64,000 bases of DNA from Acanthornis magna (lineage: Eukaryota; Chordata; Aves; Passeriformes; Acanthizidae). The stretch covers positions 631,001-695,000 of the forward strand of contig JAWUZG010000070.1 in assembly GCA_036785705.1 (NCBI GenBank), in the 5' to 3' direction. This document shows, piece after piece, positions 43,926-57,649 of this stretch (position 1 is its first letter; every line of letters starts with the position of its first letter). The notes beneath the pieces are model-generated. The model was not told the origin of the DNA, searched no databases, and was given only the letters and a program-made list of their open reading frames with translations. A program made the translations under genes and the position numbers.

Positions 43926-46088
43926 GTCTGCAAAACAGTGTTGTTGCTCTGAAGCCTTCAGACACGGGGTGAGTCATTTAGGGTCTCAGTCTGCAGATAA
44001 ATAACTTTAATGACCCTTTCTTAAGGTTTTGGACACAAACTACAGTCTGTTGAAGCATAAACTCTTTCTGTAAACTTTTAAGGAGTTGAGAGGACAAACA
44101 CAGCCATTTTATGTCACATATATACGTGTCTGACATACATATTTTTATCTCTGAATATCTACCTAAGCGTTTCTCTAGATCAGACACACGCTTAGTTTTA
44201 AATACCTGCGTTTGGTGCCCACAGGGGAATGAAAGGGTTGTTTGCCAAAAATATGACATGAACTGTGCTTGGTTCTCAGAGCTGTGGGGCCAAGGTCAGC
44301 AAGGCTGGGCAGAAACTCATTATTTGTCCTGTATGGAAGTCATTGCTCAAAACCTGGAAGTAGCAAATACACGTATTTGTATGTAACATACAAACTCACA
44401 CTCCCTTATCTTACAGCACTGATAACACCACAGATCAGTAGAGTGATGAGAGCTTTAGGTAAGTAAGGCTTGGTCAGAGAAGAATATCTAAATCCACCAT
44501 CTGATAGAATTACAGTTGTTAAAATGCATTAGAATTGCCTCAGCTTTAATTAAAAGAGGACTTCCTAACTTCTTGATTAAAAGCTAAACAAACATGACAT
44601 TGGCTTCAGGAGTTTTTCAAGGAAATGAGGCAAACACTATAAAATCCAGAAAATTATTTCTTGTTCTTAGCTTTTTGTTTAGAAAGAAGTCTGTCTCTCC
44701 AGCTCTCAGCTCTGTAATGGCACCATGTCCTTAAAATATACCAGATATTTTTATACCTCACTGTTATTTTTTAAGTTTGAATGGGCCTCACATTTCCAAG
44801 AGATCTTGTGTTCCATTGGAAACTGACATTTGAATTGACTTCATTTTGTGTCATAAAGATGAAATAACAGCATTTCCAAGTTTCGTTCCCCCCACTTGTA
44901 ATAGGACCCATCCACACAGAATTTCTCGGGACCACCGCGTGACAGAGCAGCCTTTGTGAACTGTCTGTGAATGTTCTCTGTTTCTTTCATGCCTTTCATG
45001 TTGCAGACCACGCAATTATTGGGATCCTTACAGAGCAGCAGAACAAATTCAGGAGAAATGAAATATTTCTCCATGGCAAGGGGACTGTGGCTGGGAAAGA
45101 TCGTGCTGGTCCTTCTTTCCTGTTTGCAAGCCACAGGATTTGTGTCCTTCGCATGCTGCAGGCTGTAAATCAGTAAGAGTTTTACACACCTGGGGCGCTG
45201 CAGCTGCGGCCCTGGAAATTCCCCTGGAAATGCCGATTCCAGGAGCCTCACCATGCTGAGGATGTGACCCTGTGGGCCAGACACAGCAGTCAGGGTCCAT
45301 GGCAGCAGATCTGATGATTAAAGCAGGGCTTTGGCCCTCGGAAAGCCGAGCTCGTATAATTGAGCTTGTCTTTGAGCGAGAAGCAATCAGAACGGAATCC
45401 AAAACCCCTTAAATTATGCATTGACCTCTCAAGGTCTCAAATAAAGTTGCAGGATTAACTGCTCCGAGATGTTTTCTAATAAAACAAATTTCCTCCCCGA
45501 TAGGGGAGCAGGCTGCCGAGTGTCCCCAAAACAAATTAAAATGGCGGAATTAGAAATTCTTGGGGGAGGAAATGGTTGCGTAATGAAAGCGCTGATGGGT
45601 CCAGACTCTCTGATGTGATAATAAGGCAGTGGGGACGTGCCCTGAATACAAAAGCAGGAGCTGGGTGTTTTCTCCTCTTTCTTCCCCCTCCTCCTTTCCC
45701 TTCCCATTGTGAGCCGGGGAGATGGGGGATCTTTCATCCCCTGAACGATCGGCTGAGAATAAATGGGCTGTGGGGCACTCATTTCCCTTCAGCTGGGCCA
45801 CCAGGAAGGGACACATCAGCCAGTCATTTAGCTCCCATCACCGGTGAATTGTGTTTATAATGGGCTTAAAATTGACGTTTCTAATAGGAATATGAGTGTG
45901 TGATGTCTGTGTCAAACAGGCACAGCACAGGTACAGAAATCGGCAGTGACCACGTGTCTAAGTTTATTGTACTTAACTGACAGCTAAGTTTGGGTTTTCT
46001 TTTACATAACTCTGTGTTCATGGGACAGGAATTTCCCTGTCAGACAGCATTTCTTACACTGTCTTTAATTCTCTTTTCTTCCTTCCAG

Positions 46089-46418
46089 TTCATCCTTTTA
46101 GTGCGACTGCAAAGGTGTGGGACCTGCCCACGGACTCGATTCCTCCATCACTCTCCTATCTAGAAAAGCTGCCAAAAAGAAACAAGGATTTGCAAGTGAC
46201 AGATTCTGAAGTGTTCAGTGCTCCAGTGACTGGATAACTTTTATAAGACTTATTAACATTTCTGAAAACAAAAGACATCGTGTTGATAGAGCTGAGGAAA
46301 AACTTCACTGTCTTGCCCAAGCTCCTTTTTTTTTAGTTTTTTCTTTCCCCTCCTACATGACAACAGCAAATCCAGTTGAACAAATACTCGTTGTAGAAGA
46401 AGAAAGAATCAAAATAAA
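46089..46418 (+). other. Candidate 3'-terminal exon of an unknown transcript
   Basis: A strong pyrimidine tract and TTCCTTCCAG end at 46088. One frame (codons from 46091) is then open for 48 codons to TAA at 46235-46237, encoding a Ser/Pro/Lys-rich tail that begins HPFSATAKVWDLPTDSIPPS. AATAAA follows at 46413-46418, with a GT-rich tract after it. I do not recognise the peptide. A 48-codon open frame is not rare by chance, so the case rests on the combined acceptor, stop and poly(A) layout. Confidence 0.25.
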
Positions 46419-47321
46419 TTTTGATCACTGAAAATATTTTTGTTGGGGGGGTGGTGAGGGAGGTCAAGGGCTGTATTTGCTGGAATTGTTTTAAATAATT
46501 GATGTGCACAGACCTGATTATCGGTTCTTCTCACTGCCGCAGAATAAACTCTTCTGATGGTGTATTATAGAGAGAGCTTTTCTTCTTTCCTTAAATTCTC
46601 TTTTCCATTTCCTGAGCCAAAATCTGCTCTTTAACAACCTCTGCCATGTATTTCAAATCGTGCACCTTCCCTGCCTCTGCCTCAGCATCTCCCCGAGGCT
46701 TCCACCCTCCCTCGGCACTGGCGCTGTGGGATTTGCTGGGCGTGGCACTGACCTCCTCCTCCTCTTCCTCTTCCTCCCAGGCAGGGCACATGGAATCAGG
46801 CAAGTCTGACACTTCAGTCTTTGTTACACACATTTCTGGGCCTGCCCTCCCAAAGTTCTGCTTCCCTGCACCCAACGGGATTGGGCCATGCAGCAGCCCC
46901 AAGCAAGCTCTTGCCCTAATTTAAAATAATTTCCCTCTGCTCTGTTTCAGGAATCTTAAAAGCCCCTGATTTCAGCTGTTGCAAATTCCTCAAACTGTGC
47001 ACTCAGAAGTACCAGACAGATTTTCTCCCCACCTAAAATTTCATAATGCTTCTACTTTTTATTATAAAATATTCATTTGTTTTACTGATCTGTGTCAGAA
47101 TGAGGTTAAATCATATCAGAGTCAAGGATTCTTTCTACAAACCTTACAGAATAGCAAATTCCACCTCGCTAGAACTTCTATCATCAAGCAAATTAGAAAT
47201 GACATTACAGATATCTCAATACAAGTTTTGGCTTTGTCTTCCAGGTCTGCCTAGTGCTTGTAGACAAGGGAGTCACGGTAGGTAAAATTTTCAAGGTATT
47301 TTAGGAGTTTAAGTCTGTTTG

Positions 47322-47377
47322 TAAAAACAAACAAAACCAAAAACAAAACAACAAAGAAAAAACCAAAACAACCAAAC
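47322..47377 (+). repeat. A-rich (CAAAA)n low-complexity tract
   Basis: AC-poor, A-rich stretch built of CAAA and CCAAAA units. Confidence 0.9.
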
Positions 47378-48640
47378 CTTGTAGGCACTTAGAAACTAAA
47401 AATCAGCTGGTTTTCCATCGGGCTTTCCAGGCCCAGGCAAGTTTCCTGCCTCAGTCTTATTTAGTAAAACAATAGCAGAGTTCTTCCAAAATTTACTACT
47501 TCCACAAAATTCATTAATCAGACTATTCCCTCCCGGAACCTGGAAACGTGAATGCACCAAACAAGCTTGTGAGGTGGTATGTTTGTGTAAAGAGCTTTTG
47601 CTGTGTACAGTCTGTGAGAGGAGGACATCTTTGTCCGGCCTGTAAATATCCAAATCCCAGTTACAAACTGATTTATAGAATGGCAGAAATGAATTTTGCA
47701 TATAATTTATACTCCTGTTTCCACTCATGAGGAATTAAAGACTTCCCAGGAAACCAGATTGGTATTTGCATTTCAGCCAGCTGCAGCTGCTGGGTGGGGC
47801 AAAAAACATTTAAAATATCTCAATAAACCCATATCTGCCACTTTGGGTTTACTGAGCTGTTTGTCCTGCTGCAGCTCCCTCTGACCGAACACGGGCCAGT
47901 TTTACAGTGCTCCTATTTCTTTGGGAGTGGGAATGTGACATGTTAATACACAAATCTGCCTCCATCACTGAAGGTCAGCCAGGTTTATGAGCTGGTGGTT
48001 AGAGTCATCCTGGGGGGTTTTCAGAGGTTATTTTCAGCCAGGGGAAGGTCAGCAGTGGGTGGAGTGGGATTTCTCAATCTAAACTGCAATTCCATAAAAT
48101 GCTGTGGGGGTTGGAGTGTGTGGTTTATAATTCGGGAGATAATTGCATGCCATTCAATTGACTTTGTGCTTGCTACTTCGCAGGGTCTGCTGGATGCTCT
48201 GCTGTCTTGCAGAACTTATCTGTAACACACATTCCCTGTTGGGTAATTTAACTTCCCTTCAGAGGATGATCTGAGCTACAAGGAAGAGCTGGATGTTCAA
48301 GGGGATGAGTTTTTACAGAACCTGCTCTGAGGCAGATATTTATTTACAGAGGTTTTCTTTAATTCTGTGTGTGTGTGTTTCACAGTGTTTGCCTTGGCCA
48401 GGGAATCATCTCCGTATTAGATCTGCACGCTCTCTAAAGGCACACAATTCCCATCAGCATTGATGACAATTAAATATTCTGGTGAAGGAGAGAATAAACC
48501 CACCAACAGAAAATGTTATTTAATGACATTGTAGCAGCAGCACATCCTCCTGCAGAGCTTTGTGTAATCACACCAAGTAAGCAAAGAGAAATGGTTCTGC
48601 AACGTGAAGTGTTTAAAATTTCATAAGCAATCTAACTTAA

Positions 48641-48655
48641 AAAAAAAAAAAAAAG
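48641..48655 (+). repeat. Poly(A) run
   Basis: Run of about fifteen A after TCTAACTT. No retroposed gene was seen upstream of it. Confidence 0.85.
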
Positions 48656-50748
48656 TGGCAAAAATCACCTTTTGGGTACCTTCTTATTTTAGCGGAAAGT
48701 TTTCTGTCTTAGATATTGGGTTTTCTCTCTTCCTATAAGGAAGTACTCTAGCCTGCTTCCCCCTCCATGCTGTCCTACTCACCCACACTCCTCAGGGCTA
48801 CTTCTCATCATCAACATCTATTCATTCACCTGCAAATTTCAATCCCAGCTGCATTTCTTCCTTGGCTAACTCCTGCTCCTTGCCTCCAGAGAGGAAAAAT
48901 GCAGCTCTCCCAAGGAAGCATCACCTTTCATTTCCCAGCCTGCACATGCTTCAATTACTTTTAAGTTATCCCAGTTAATTAAGACAACATGTTCCAGGAG
49001 TGTGCTGAGGATCCCTTTGATATCTCTAGGTTTCCTGCATTATTCCCACAGTTTTCTCGCCGTTCCAAGGCCCAAAACCCGTGCAGAGAAGCTCCTTGCT
49101 CATAAAGCACGGCAGAGCTGGATGGCACTGCATGTAAATCTGCCGTCATTAGGTTGGGAGCTGCGGTTAAATTATAAATTGTCATCCTAAGTAGGAAGAA
49201 CATTTTTATGGATCCTGGCTCACCCTCTGCAGACTTCAGCTATTTCCAGTAACTGCTGCACAGAACACACTAAAATTTGTCAGCTGCTTGGAAAAGGAGG
49301 GTTGAGCCTGGAAACTTAATTCCCTTCAATCTTTTTAAAAGATAGGATCCGATACCTTGGGGTGAAAGCTTCGGAAGGCCCAGGGAAGCGATCCAAAGCA
49401 GGTGGGACAATCAGAATGGACAAGCACCTCAGCACAGCACTAAAACTCATTTCTCCAAAGGTCAGACGCACACCTGGGAAGCCACTTCCTTTATTTCCCT
49501 CCGTGTCAGAAATGTGGCAGAAGAAGAAACATTTGGAGGCTTGCCTGGATTGCTGTGGGAAGGTGTCGTGTCAGGGCTTTAACACAGACCACGTCGTCAC
49601 ATTCTTTCTAAAGCCCATCTCATGACAAGCAGTTTTTTTTTCCCCCTCCCACGTGAGACAAGCCGAGACACAAAATTTTGACAGACGTGTTTTATATTGG
49701 TGACATCCTGCAACAGTGTATTGGCTCTGGTGTGCAAAACATCTGTAGAATTTTTACTGCCACAGGAGCCTGCTTGGCAGCTGAAGGTTTTAGTACGGAT
49801 CCTAAATCACCATTTCTGTAGTTCTGCAGATCTCCTTTTTCCAAATAGCTCCATGTTTTCATAAGCCCCAAGTGCTTTTACTTAAGGCTTGGCACGCTCA
49901 TGGAACAGAGCCAACCACTCATCAGGCAACGAGGTGAATTGTGCAGGGTGAGTCGATGAGTGGGCTCAGAACAGAGGCAGGAATAAGGAAAAAATTGTAA
50001 ATTAGACTGCTTGTTTATAGGGAAATCCCTAAGGAATTGTGTGTCCTCTCAGAAATCTTGGCTATGTTTAGAAACTTTACACAAAGACTTCACTGCTTTT
50101 ACAGCTCCAATTTGTCTGAAAACTCCAGCTCTTAGAAATTGTCATAAAATTAGTAAAACAGTCTGGGCAATTCCTCGCCCTTCCCTCCACAGTCAGGTGC
50201 ACCTGCATGGGGACTTGTCCAGGATATTTTCATCCACATTCCTTTGTAAATGTAATTTTTACCCCCCACCCCTCAGAAAGACCACCATGGAGAACTGAGC
50301 TCTGAGGAAAGGGAAACGAAGCATTTACCAACAGCCCACTCTGTGTGGGTTTTTTTCCATAAAACATTATTTGACAAAATACTGAGTCCTAAAGTAGAAA
50401 TATCCTTCGCAGACTTGACTTTGCCATGGACCTATTTAATACTGGCACATTAAACACATTTTTATTTTACACATTAAAGAATAATAATTCTGGGCACTTA
50501 ACAGTGACACAATGAAGACATTATAAAATTTGGTAATGTGCAATAAAACTACTTTCCTAAGTGCCCTACCTGAAGTACATCCATTTTCTGGTTTCCTTTC
50601 AGTGTTAAGTTTTGCACTCTTGCCCCTTCAATTACAGAGCTCAGTGCCCATTTAAAATGGCTCTGTTTTGCCCACAGATAATTCAGTTTCATTTTAGATT
50701 TTGTCTATGGAGAAGAAAGTCTGGATTCCTAGCAAACCACCTCAGGAA

Positions 50749-50815
50749 AACCAAGCCCACAAGATGCTATTTAGGGTCCCTTCCAAGCCAAACCAGTCCA
50801 TGAACCTGTGAATTG
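50749..50815 (+). mobile_element. CR1 LINE 3'-end fragment, plus orientation
   Basis: It includes TAGGGTCCCTTCCAAGCCAA, then ACCAGTCCATGAACCTGTGAAT. This matches the CR1 3' end (GGTCCCTTCCAACCCAAACCA followed by degenerate ATTCTATGA-type terminal repeats) with scattered substitutions. Confidence 0.7.
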
Positions 50816-51617
50816 CCAAAGAAAATCCAGCTGACCAACCTGACACCCGTGGCATTTCCCAAATTAAAAAGCATATTCCAGTCTCTCCTCACAGCCCATA
50901 GGTTTCATGAACTTTGTCGGAGGGTTAAGATTGTGTCTAATTTAAGAGGTGACTGTGATGTATTATTTTAGCAAGCAAGAGTAGGAGAAAATTGGCAACG
51001 GCGTGAAGAACGAGTCCTCATCCAAGAGAATTCAGTGGCACAGGGATTGGATATCCTTCCTCAAGAGGTACTTCTGCAGGGCCTGGAGCACTGGAGCAAT
51101 TACCAGGTTTAAACACTCAGTGCTGTTAAATGTTGGAGGAGTGTTGGAGGCACTTCCCGCCACAAGCCAGCTGCTGGAAGCCGAACCAGCCTGGCGCGGC
51201 TTCACCGGGAATTCCCACTGCTGTGGGAGCTCCTGGGGTCCACCACACCATTGTCCACAGACAGGGACAGCCCTGGGGGTGCTGACCCACCTGACAGCTC
51301 CCAGAGGGGTTTTTTTGGCTGCACGCTCCCTGGGAAAGCCAAAACTCCCTCCCTCCGGGCCCGGAGCCTACGCCGCGTGTGCCTCGCCACAAGTAGCGTG
51401 GTGAATCGTACCATCACTCCTCAGCTTCCCAAAATAATCAAAAGCCGTGGGAATCCAAATCTGATCTCTAAAACGCTGCTCTGGAGCTGAAATCATTCAG
51501 GGCTTAAAAGCATAATCCTATTATGGTGACAGAGTTTAAACACTTTCCCTTATCTGCCGGAGCAAAGATGACAGCCAGCGCAAGGACTGCATCCCCAGAC
51601 CCGGCTGGAAATGCTTA

Positions 51618-51657
51618 GGAGGAGCCTCTGGAAAACCTGGGAGGAGCCTCTGGAAAA
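51618..51657 (+). repeat. 18-bp tandem duplication
   Basis: GGAGGAGCCTCTGGAAAA occurs at 51618-51635 and again, identical, at 51640-51657 with a 4-base spacer. This is a two-copy repeat with a 22-base period. Confidence 0.92.
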
Positions 51658-52186
51658 TGCAGCCGCATGGATGTAGGTACAGCCAGGGCAGAGGAGGATC
51701 GTGTCCGCATCTGCACTTCTAGCACCACAGGAAAAGGAAAATAGGCATTGGAGGAGGAAATAGGGATCAAAGGAAAAAGCCATGTTAATCCCAAAAATCC
51801 CAAATCGCTGCTTCAGGAATAAGAAGTATAATGCCCTAAAATCCTTTGGCTGATCCCAAGAAGCCAGGATGACTCAAGGGTCTTGAGTCATAGACCATGC
51901 AGGAAAACCCGCTCTGCTGAATAGAGCTGAACAGAGCAAAGCTGAAATAAGGCGATTAGGGCTGAAAATAAGAGCAGGTGCTCGGAGAAGTCTAACAAGT
52001 TTTCTCAACCACTGGAGCTGAAAGTTACCAGGAAAGTTAGAGATTAATAACACAGACCTCAAAATTAGGTATTGTGCCTCAAAGCAGCTGCCAAGTCAAA
52101 GTTTAACCATATATGAAATCATACATTTAGTGCCAAAAGCGTATTTGCTTTGCTGGTGGGTAAAAAACCCAAATTAATCACTGATA

Positions 52187-52258
52187 AAATCATGGAATCA
52201 GAGAATAGTTAAGGATGGAAGAGACCTTTAAGATCATCAAGTCCTAACACTACTATTA
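52187..52258 (-). mobile_element. CR1 LINE 3'-end fragment, minus orientation
   Basis: It starts with the CR1 terminal microsatellite-like AATCATGGAATCAGAGAATA, then GGATGGAAGAGACCTTTAAG and ATCATCAAGTCC. It is short, ending after about 70 bases in A-rich sequence. Confidence 0.85.
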
Positions 52259-55200
52259 AAAGAAAAAGGGGAGGTGGGGAAAGCTTTGCCAAGACATTAG
52301 CTAAGGTTTAGCCAGATTTAGCTAGAAATTAGCATGGTATTCAACTTCTCATTTCCTCGCACCTCTAAATACCTTGCAAATGTTTAACAGCAAATTCACA
52401 AAGTAACCTTTCGGGTTTTTTTGGACTTGAGATGAGTATTGCTTTAGGCAAGGGAAGAATGAAAAGTGGGATAAATATATGACTGTAGGTGCAGAGTTTG
52501 AGAGGTTAAAAATAAGATCCCTCCAGATGTAAAGTTCCCCTGTGTGTCAGCCCTCATTTCCCTACCGGCCCAGCAGTGGAGGAGGCACGTTTAATTAAGT
52601 GCAAGACAAGCACGGAAAACTGAGTTGGAGAAACAAGGAGGAATAGGATTATTCTAATCCAATGTGACATAATTAAGTGCAGGAATCAAAGGCTCTTCGT
52701 GGCACAGAACTTGTTAGAGCCTTGAAGTGGGTACTTGCACTTTATTCTGACATGCTGCAGCTTCCTCACAAAAACAAAGCTTTTTCAGAAGGGATCAAAC
52801 GGTGACAGAGATATTTGTAAATCACTCGGGAAAAAAGGCAAAATAAGCAAAAAACCCCATAAAACAACATTACAGCAAAAGGCTGTTCCTCAAAAACACC
52901 CAGCAAAACAAAAGCAAAAAAAAAAAACCCCTGGCAGCACTGATGATGGTATTATTTTAACTTCTTTTTCCCCTATTGTGTCTTAATAATAATAATCTTC
53001 CAAGCTACCAGATGGAAATTTGCCCTCTGCAAAGATCATTTCAGGGAATGCCTGGGGAACAGAGAATTTAGGGCAGAAATAGGAAGCTCATGAACATGCA
53101 GGTGCATTTTGTGTCTGAGCTCCAGTTTTTTGTTTGGTTAGGTTTGGTGAGTTTGAGGAGGGGGGCAGAATTATTTTAAATCGGGTTTTTGGTTCCTTCA
53201 TGCTGCTGCTCTCCCCAGGAGAGCAAGAGTTTCTGGCCCTTTAATATCCATACTTCCTCTTTTTTTTTCCCCCATTAAAGCCACACCTGGCAATTCCCAG
53301 CTGTCTCTAAAGTGACATTTAGGGACATGTCCACAGCACCCTTGTAGGGTATTGCATGTCCTGCACTTCGTGCAGTGATTGCTGTGCCTTGCTGCAGCTC
53401 AGGGATCTGCATTTCCTGGGGGATGATGCCCTGGAAATAACTAACGTCTCACAGGCAGGTTTTGTTCCCAGCACCAGCCCCATCCCCACACCTCCCAAGA
53501 TTGGCTGCAATAACTGCATTCATTCCAGGTATCGAGCTGGAATATTCCACTTGTTTCACCCACTTCTCACAGAGCTTCCCCGAAACACGAGAGGCACCTG
53601 CTGACGGAGACAATTGCAGCTTCTGCAGCGTAATTCAGGAGATAAACCAGAGATGAGTGTCCTTAAGGGGTGGCCTTCCTGCCTGCCTGATTCCCAAATA
53701 TGCTGAGCACACCTGGCATTTTGAGTGGGGAAAGTTGTGCCAAGGCAAGGTCTCGGGTGTCTGCAGGAATAAGGTTAAATCCCGGTGCTACGGAGCCCAT
53801 GGAGCCCGGCTCTCACTTTCCATACCAATGAAAAGTAATCCAATTCCTTTTTTCAATAATTCAACACTAAACCAAATTCTGATCACATTAATAAAAGGAT
53901 GTCAGGAGCTGTCCTTTCAGGGCTGGGGTTTGGGTTTTTTCCTCTTTTGGCATTCTTTTCCCTTTTAGCTGTCATCTTTGTTTTCTCTGCTGCCAAGATG
54001 GGAAAAGAGGGCAAAAGGTCAAAAAAGAAATATATTAGATTCGCCCACTCTCTAAAAAAAATAAAAGAAGACACAACATCCCCAAGCTCTTGCCATGTTT
54101 TGGGGTTTTTTTAGCTTCTCAGAAGAGAGAAATAAATAAGAAAACCAAGGCATTTCTTTCCTTTTAACAGGCAGGGAGACAGAGTGGGAACACACAAAAC
54201 TTTATTGTCATCCCTTTCTGGGTAATCAATACACCTGAAGAAGTGTTTCCTATCGATTCCCCAGCTCCTGTATCCTTGTGCTGGCGTCAACGCCACATCC
54301 AAGGATCCTGGGTGGTGTATAAACAGCAAATAAAAGGCAATGTGTCTGTTGTGATATATCGATCACCTGGCTGTAAAACCATTGAGGAAGAGTTATCCGT
54401 GGGTGCCTGTGTTTTATTGCTGTCAAAGGCACGGTGCTTTGCTTGGAAGCCCCTTTGATACTCGCAGAGATCCGATATTTTGGGAGGACAGAGCTCTGGG
54501 AATAAATACTATGGCTCATTTTAGCTGCCAGAATCTCAAACAGGCTTTTCTCTGGCAGACTTTGGAGCATGAGGTATGGTCTGTCTCCCGCTGTGGGAAA
54601 GTTCCCCCCAAACAGCAGTGGCAGGATGGCTGGGGCACTCGGCTGATCCGTGATTATGGATGGGCACGGGTTGACAGCCCAGCCTGACAGTCCCTGGGCT
54701 CTGGAGGGGAGACCTCTCTCCCACTGCATCCCCCCTGAAATAAATGTGCATGTGGGCAAGGGAGGGAGCACGCCTGAGCTCAGGGATTTCAAACTGCCCT
54801 CCCTCCTCTGCACTGGCCAGAGCCCAGGCCCCTGGGAATGAGAAACCAGCAGGAATGTACCCAGAGAAAAAGAGGGCACAAGCATCCTCCAAAGAGGGCT
54901 TTTCCTCCACTCGCCTTTCCCGGGCATCTGTCCTGGTAGAGCCAGCTCAGCTCTTTAGGAAGGCTGATGCAAAAGGGCCATAATTCTTGTGTCCCACCTT
55001 TCAGAGCTCAAATCCTCTCAGTAGCAAAGAACTGCGTCTTCTCTCCTAACTGAATTTATTCAGGTTCAAATGCATCTCCTTCCTGTTTGTTTTTTTTTTT
55101 TTAATGAACAGAGTATTTTAGCTCCATCTGATGTGAGGCAAGAGAGGCAGCAGTAAGCAAAGCAGAAAGCAGAGCTGAAGAACCCTGTGCTTCTCCCCTC

Positions 55201-57649
55201 GCTGCCAGGATCAGGCACCCCGGGTGAGAGAGAAGCCCCACAGTGCCACCTTGCTCATTTATTCGGCAGCAGCTCCGGGCAGTGCAGAGCCGAACCATTT
55301 CCCTCCTGTCTCAGACACACGTCACTCCCCATAGTGCTTAAATGCATTTCAAAGCCTCAAAACAGTAAAATAAACCCACCCCGCTCCCCCAGAAGGCACT
55401 TTCCCACCATCCAGCCCTGGTGCAGCCAATAAACTTTCCCATCCCAGCCTAGGGAGATGGAATCCGGTGTTCCCAGCATTATAAAGCTCCCAGGTGCTGC
55501 CATCCACCAGCTTTGCCCCTGCTGACCTGGGAGAAGAGAGGGCTAAAGTACCCAGGGGACTCTCAGAGAGCTCCTGAGAGTGGCATTTATACACTTCTCC
55601 AATAAATAAATGTTCCAAGGCAGCAGGGGAGAGCTGCCACGGGCAGTTTACGCCCTAAAATCTTACTAGGAGCAGGCTCTGTGTGTTTTCCAGGTGTGAA
55701 ATGTGCTGGTTTAGGGACTTTCGGCTCCCTCCAGCCTCAAAAACCTCCTGCCACCTTGCCCAAAAAGCCACCACCATGCAGCTACAGAACTTCTTAATGC
55801 CCTTTAAAAAAATTCCACGAGCAGGAAGGCCATGAAGTGTTGAAACTTGCTTAACAAAAGGCTGTTCCTGGATGATACAGCATTAAATTGGTGAACTTTA
55901 ATATAGTTAAGGAATATTAATAGACATCCTGAGGACTACAAATGTATCTGTGCACTCCTTGCCTGCCCACAAATAAAGCAGAAAAGCTTGGGAAGAAAAA
56001 CCTGGAAGAAAATCCAGAGAAGCATTGTGATTAGCTGCAATCCAAAGAAGATTCTTGGATAATGAATTAATTAATTCTTGAATATAGGTTTTTAATTTTT
56101 TTTTTTTAATTCCTTAAGCTCAAAGCTGTCGTAAAGCCAGTGCCTGGAATACTTATAAGCTGCCGAGGAGAGAACCTGCCTTTCCTTTTTATGGATTAAT
56201 TACGTGGTGCCGGGTAGGAGGCTTTGCTCTTGTAGGGCCACCTGCTAATCTCATTATAAAATGTCTTGTAGCGAGTCAGAAACTGCGATAAACTGTCCAG
56301 TGCTGCTGCATGGGTACAGAGAGTGTTTCCAGAGCTGCTGTCAGACATGGCAAGCCTCGTTCTGCTCTCTTTACTCACCCCCGACAGGCAGTGATGGGCA
56401 CTTTAGCAGTGTGAGGAAAGCTGGATGCCCGCACAGCCCGCTGAAACCCTGCTCACACCCCACAATATCCACAAAACTGCATTTTTTACTGGGATATTGC
56501 AGTGCCTTGGGACACTAGCGCTAAGGTGAGATGGGGTGGTGCCGCAATGGCTTCTGCCCTGCCCTGGTGAGAGGTTTGCCCAAATCCTCCTGAACCCCAG
56601 GGGCCTGGCGCAGCACGGGTGGAACAGACCGAGCCTCTGAGTCACCTCCCTGCCTCAGCTCCCGGCTCCTGCAGGCTGGGCTGACCCAGAGTCTGCTATG
56701 AAATCACCCCTTTTGTCCTCCAGCAGAGTCAGCCAAAACCAAAACCAGCATTTACCACACTCCTCCTCTGCCTGCACTCACCCAGCGAGATCTTCCTCGG
56801 GTTTGTTAGCTTTCTGATCCAGCAGAAATTGAAGAGGGGCTGTGAAAACAAAGTGGCCTTTGTGGCATCTGTCAGCAGAGTTTTATTATTGTTTCCATCC
56901 CGATGGCTGTCGAGATAAAAGGAGGAGTTCTTTCAGATCACACAATGGATGTAATTTAATAAGTGATCAACACAGTGGTGGTGAGCAAAGAACTCGTACT
57001 GTTCCTTCTCCTCCCTTTCCTCTGTGGTCTAGTCATTTGTCTCTCATCCCTCACCATTCCCAGTGTTAATTCTTGTCTGTGGCCACGGAGCAAACAGGAG
57101 GTGCTGGGCAGGGCTACGTCTCCCTCATCCCCCACTGCGGCCACAGTGGATGGTTCAATGCCTACCTGAATCAGGGACTCTTCTGGAAAATAAAGATGAT
57201 TTTCTGGAAAAAAGAATGGAGGTTTGCACATTCATTTTCCTTCTAATTAATTACGACCTCTCTCCCTTTATATATCTCTGTAATAAAAAACTACAGCGTC
57301 TGGCGTCCTCCTGTGAGAAAGATGTCACGACCTGGTTTTTTAGCATCATCTGAGAACTTTCACCCTCAGAAACGAAACAATAAAACCCATTTTAGGTTCC
57401 TTATTGCAGGAAGCCAAGTGCTGACAGTTCAGCTGCACGTGTGAATTATAAGAGCAATAGGATGAAGCCAAGCACTGAGAGATTTATAGCTGGAGCAGCA
57501 GCATCCACGCAACCCCGGGGCTCCCGTTTTCCACCCCGATCCAAACACTGTCTGCCTTTGCCAGAGCTTGGGAGAGCCAGGGTCCCATTCCACCCTACAG
57601 CTGCTGGCTGAGACCTGCTGGGCTTTCAGATGGAACCTGATGGCAAACC

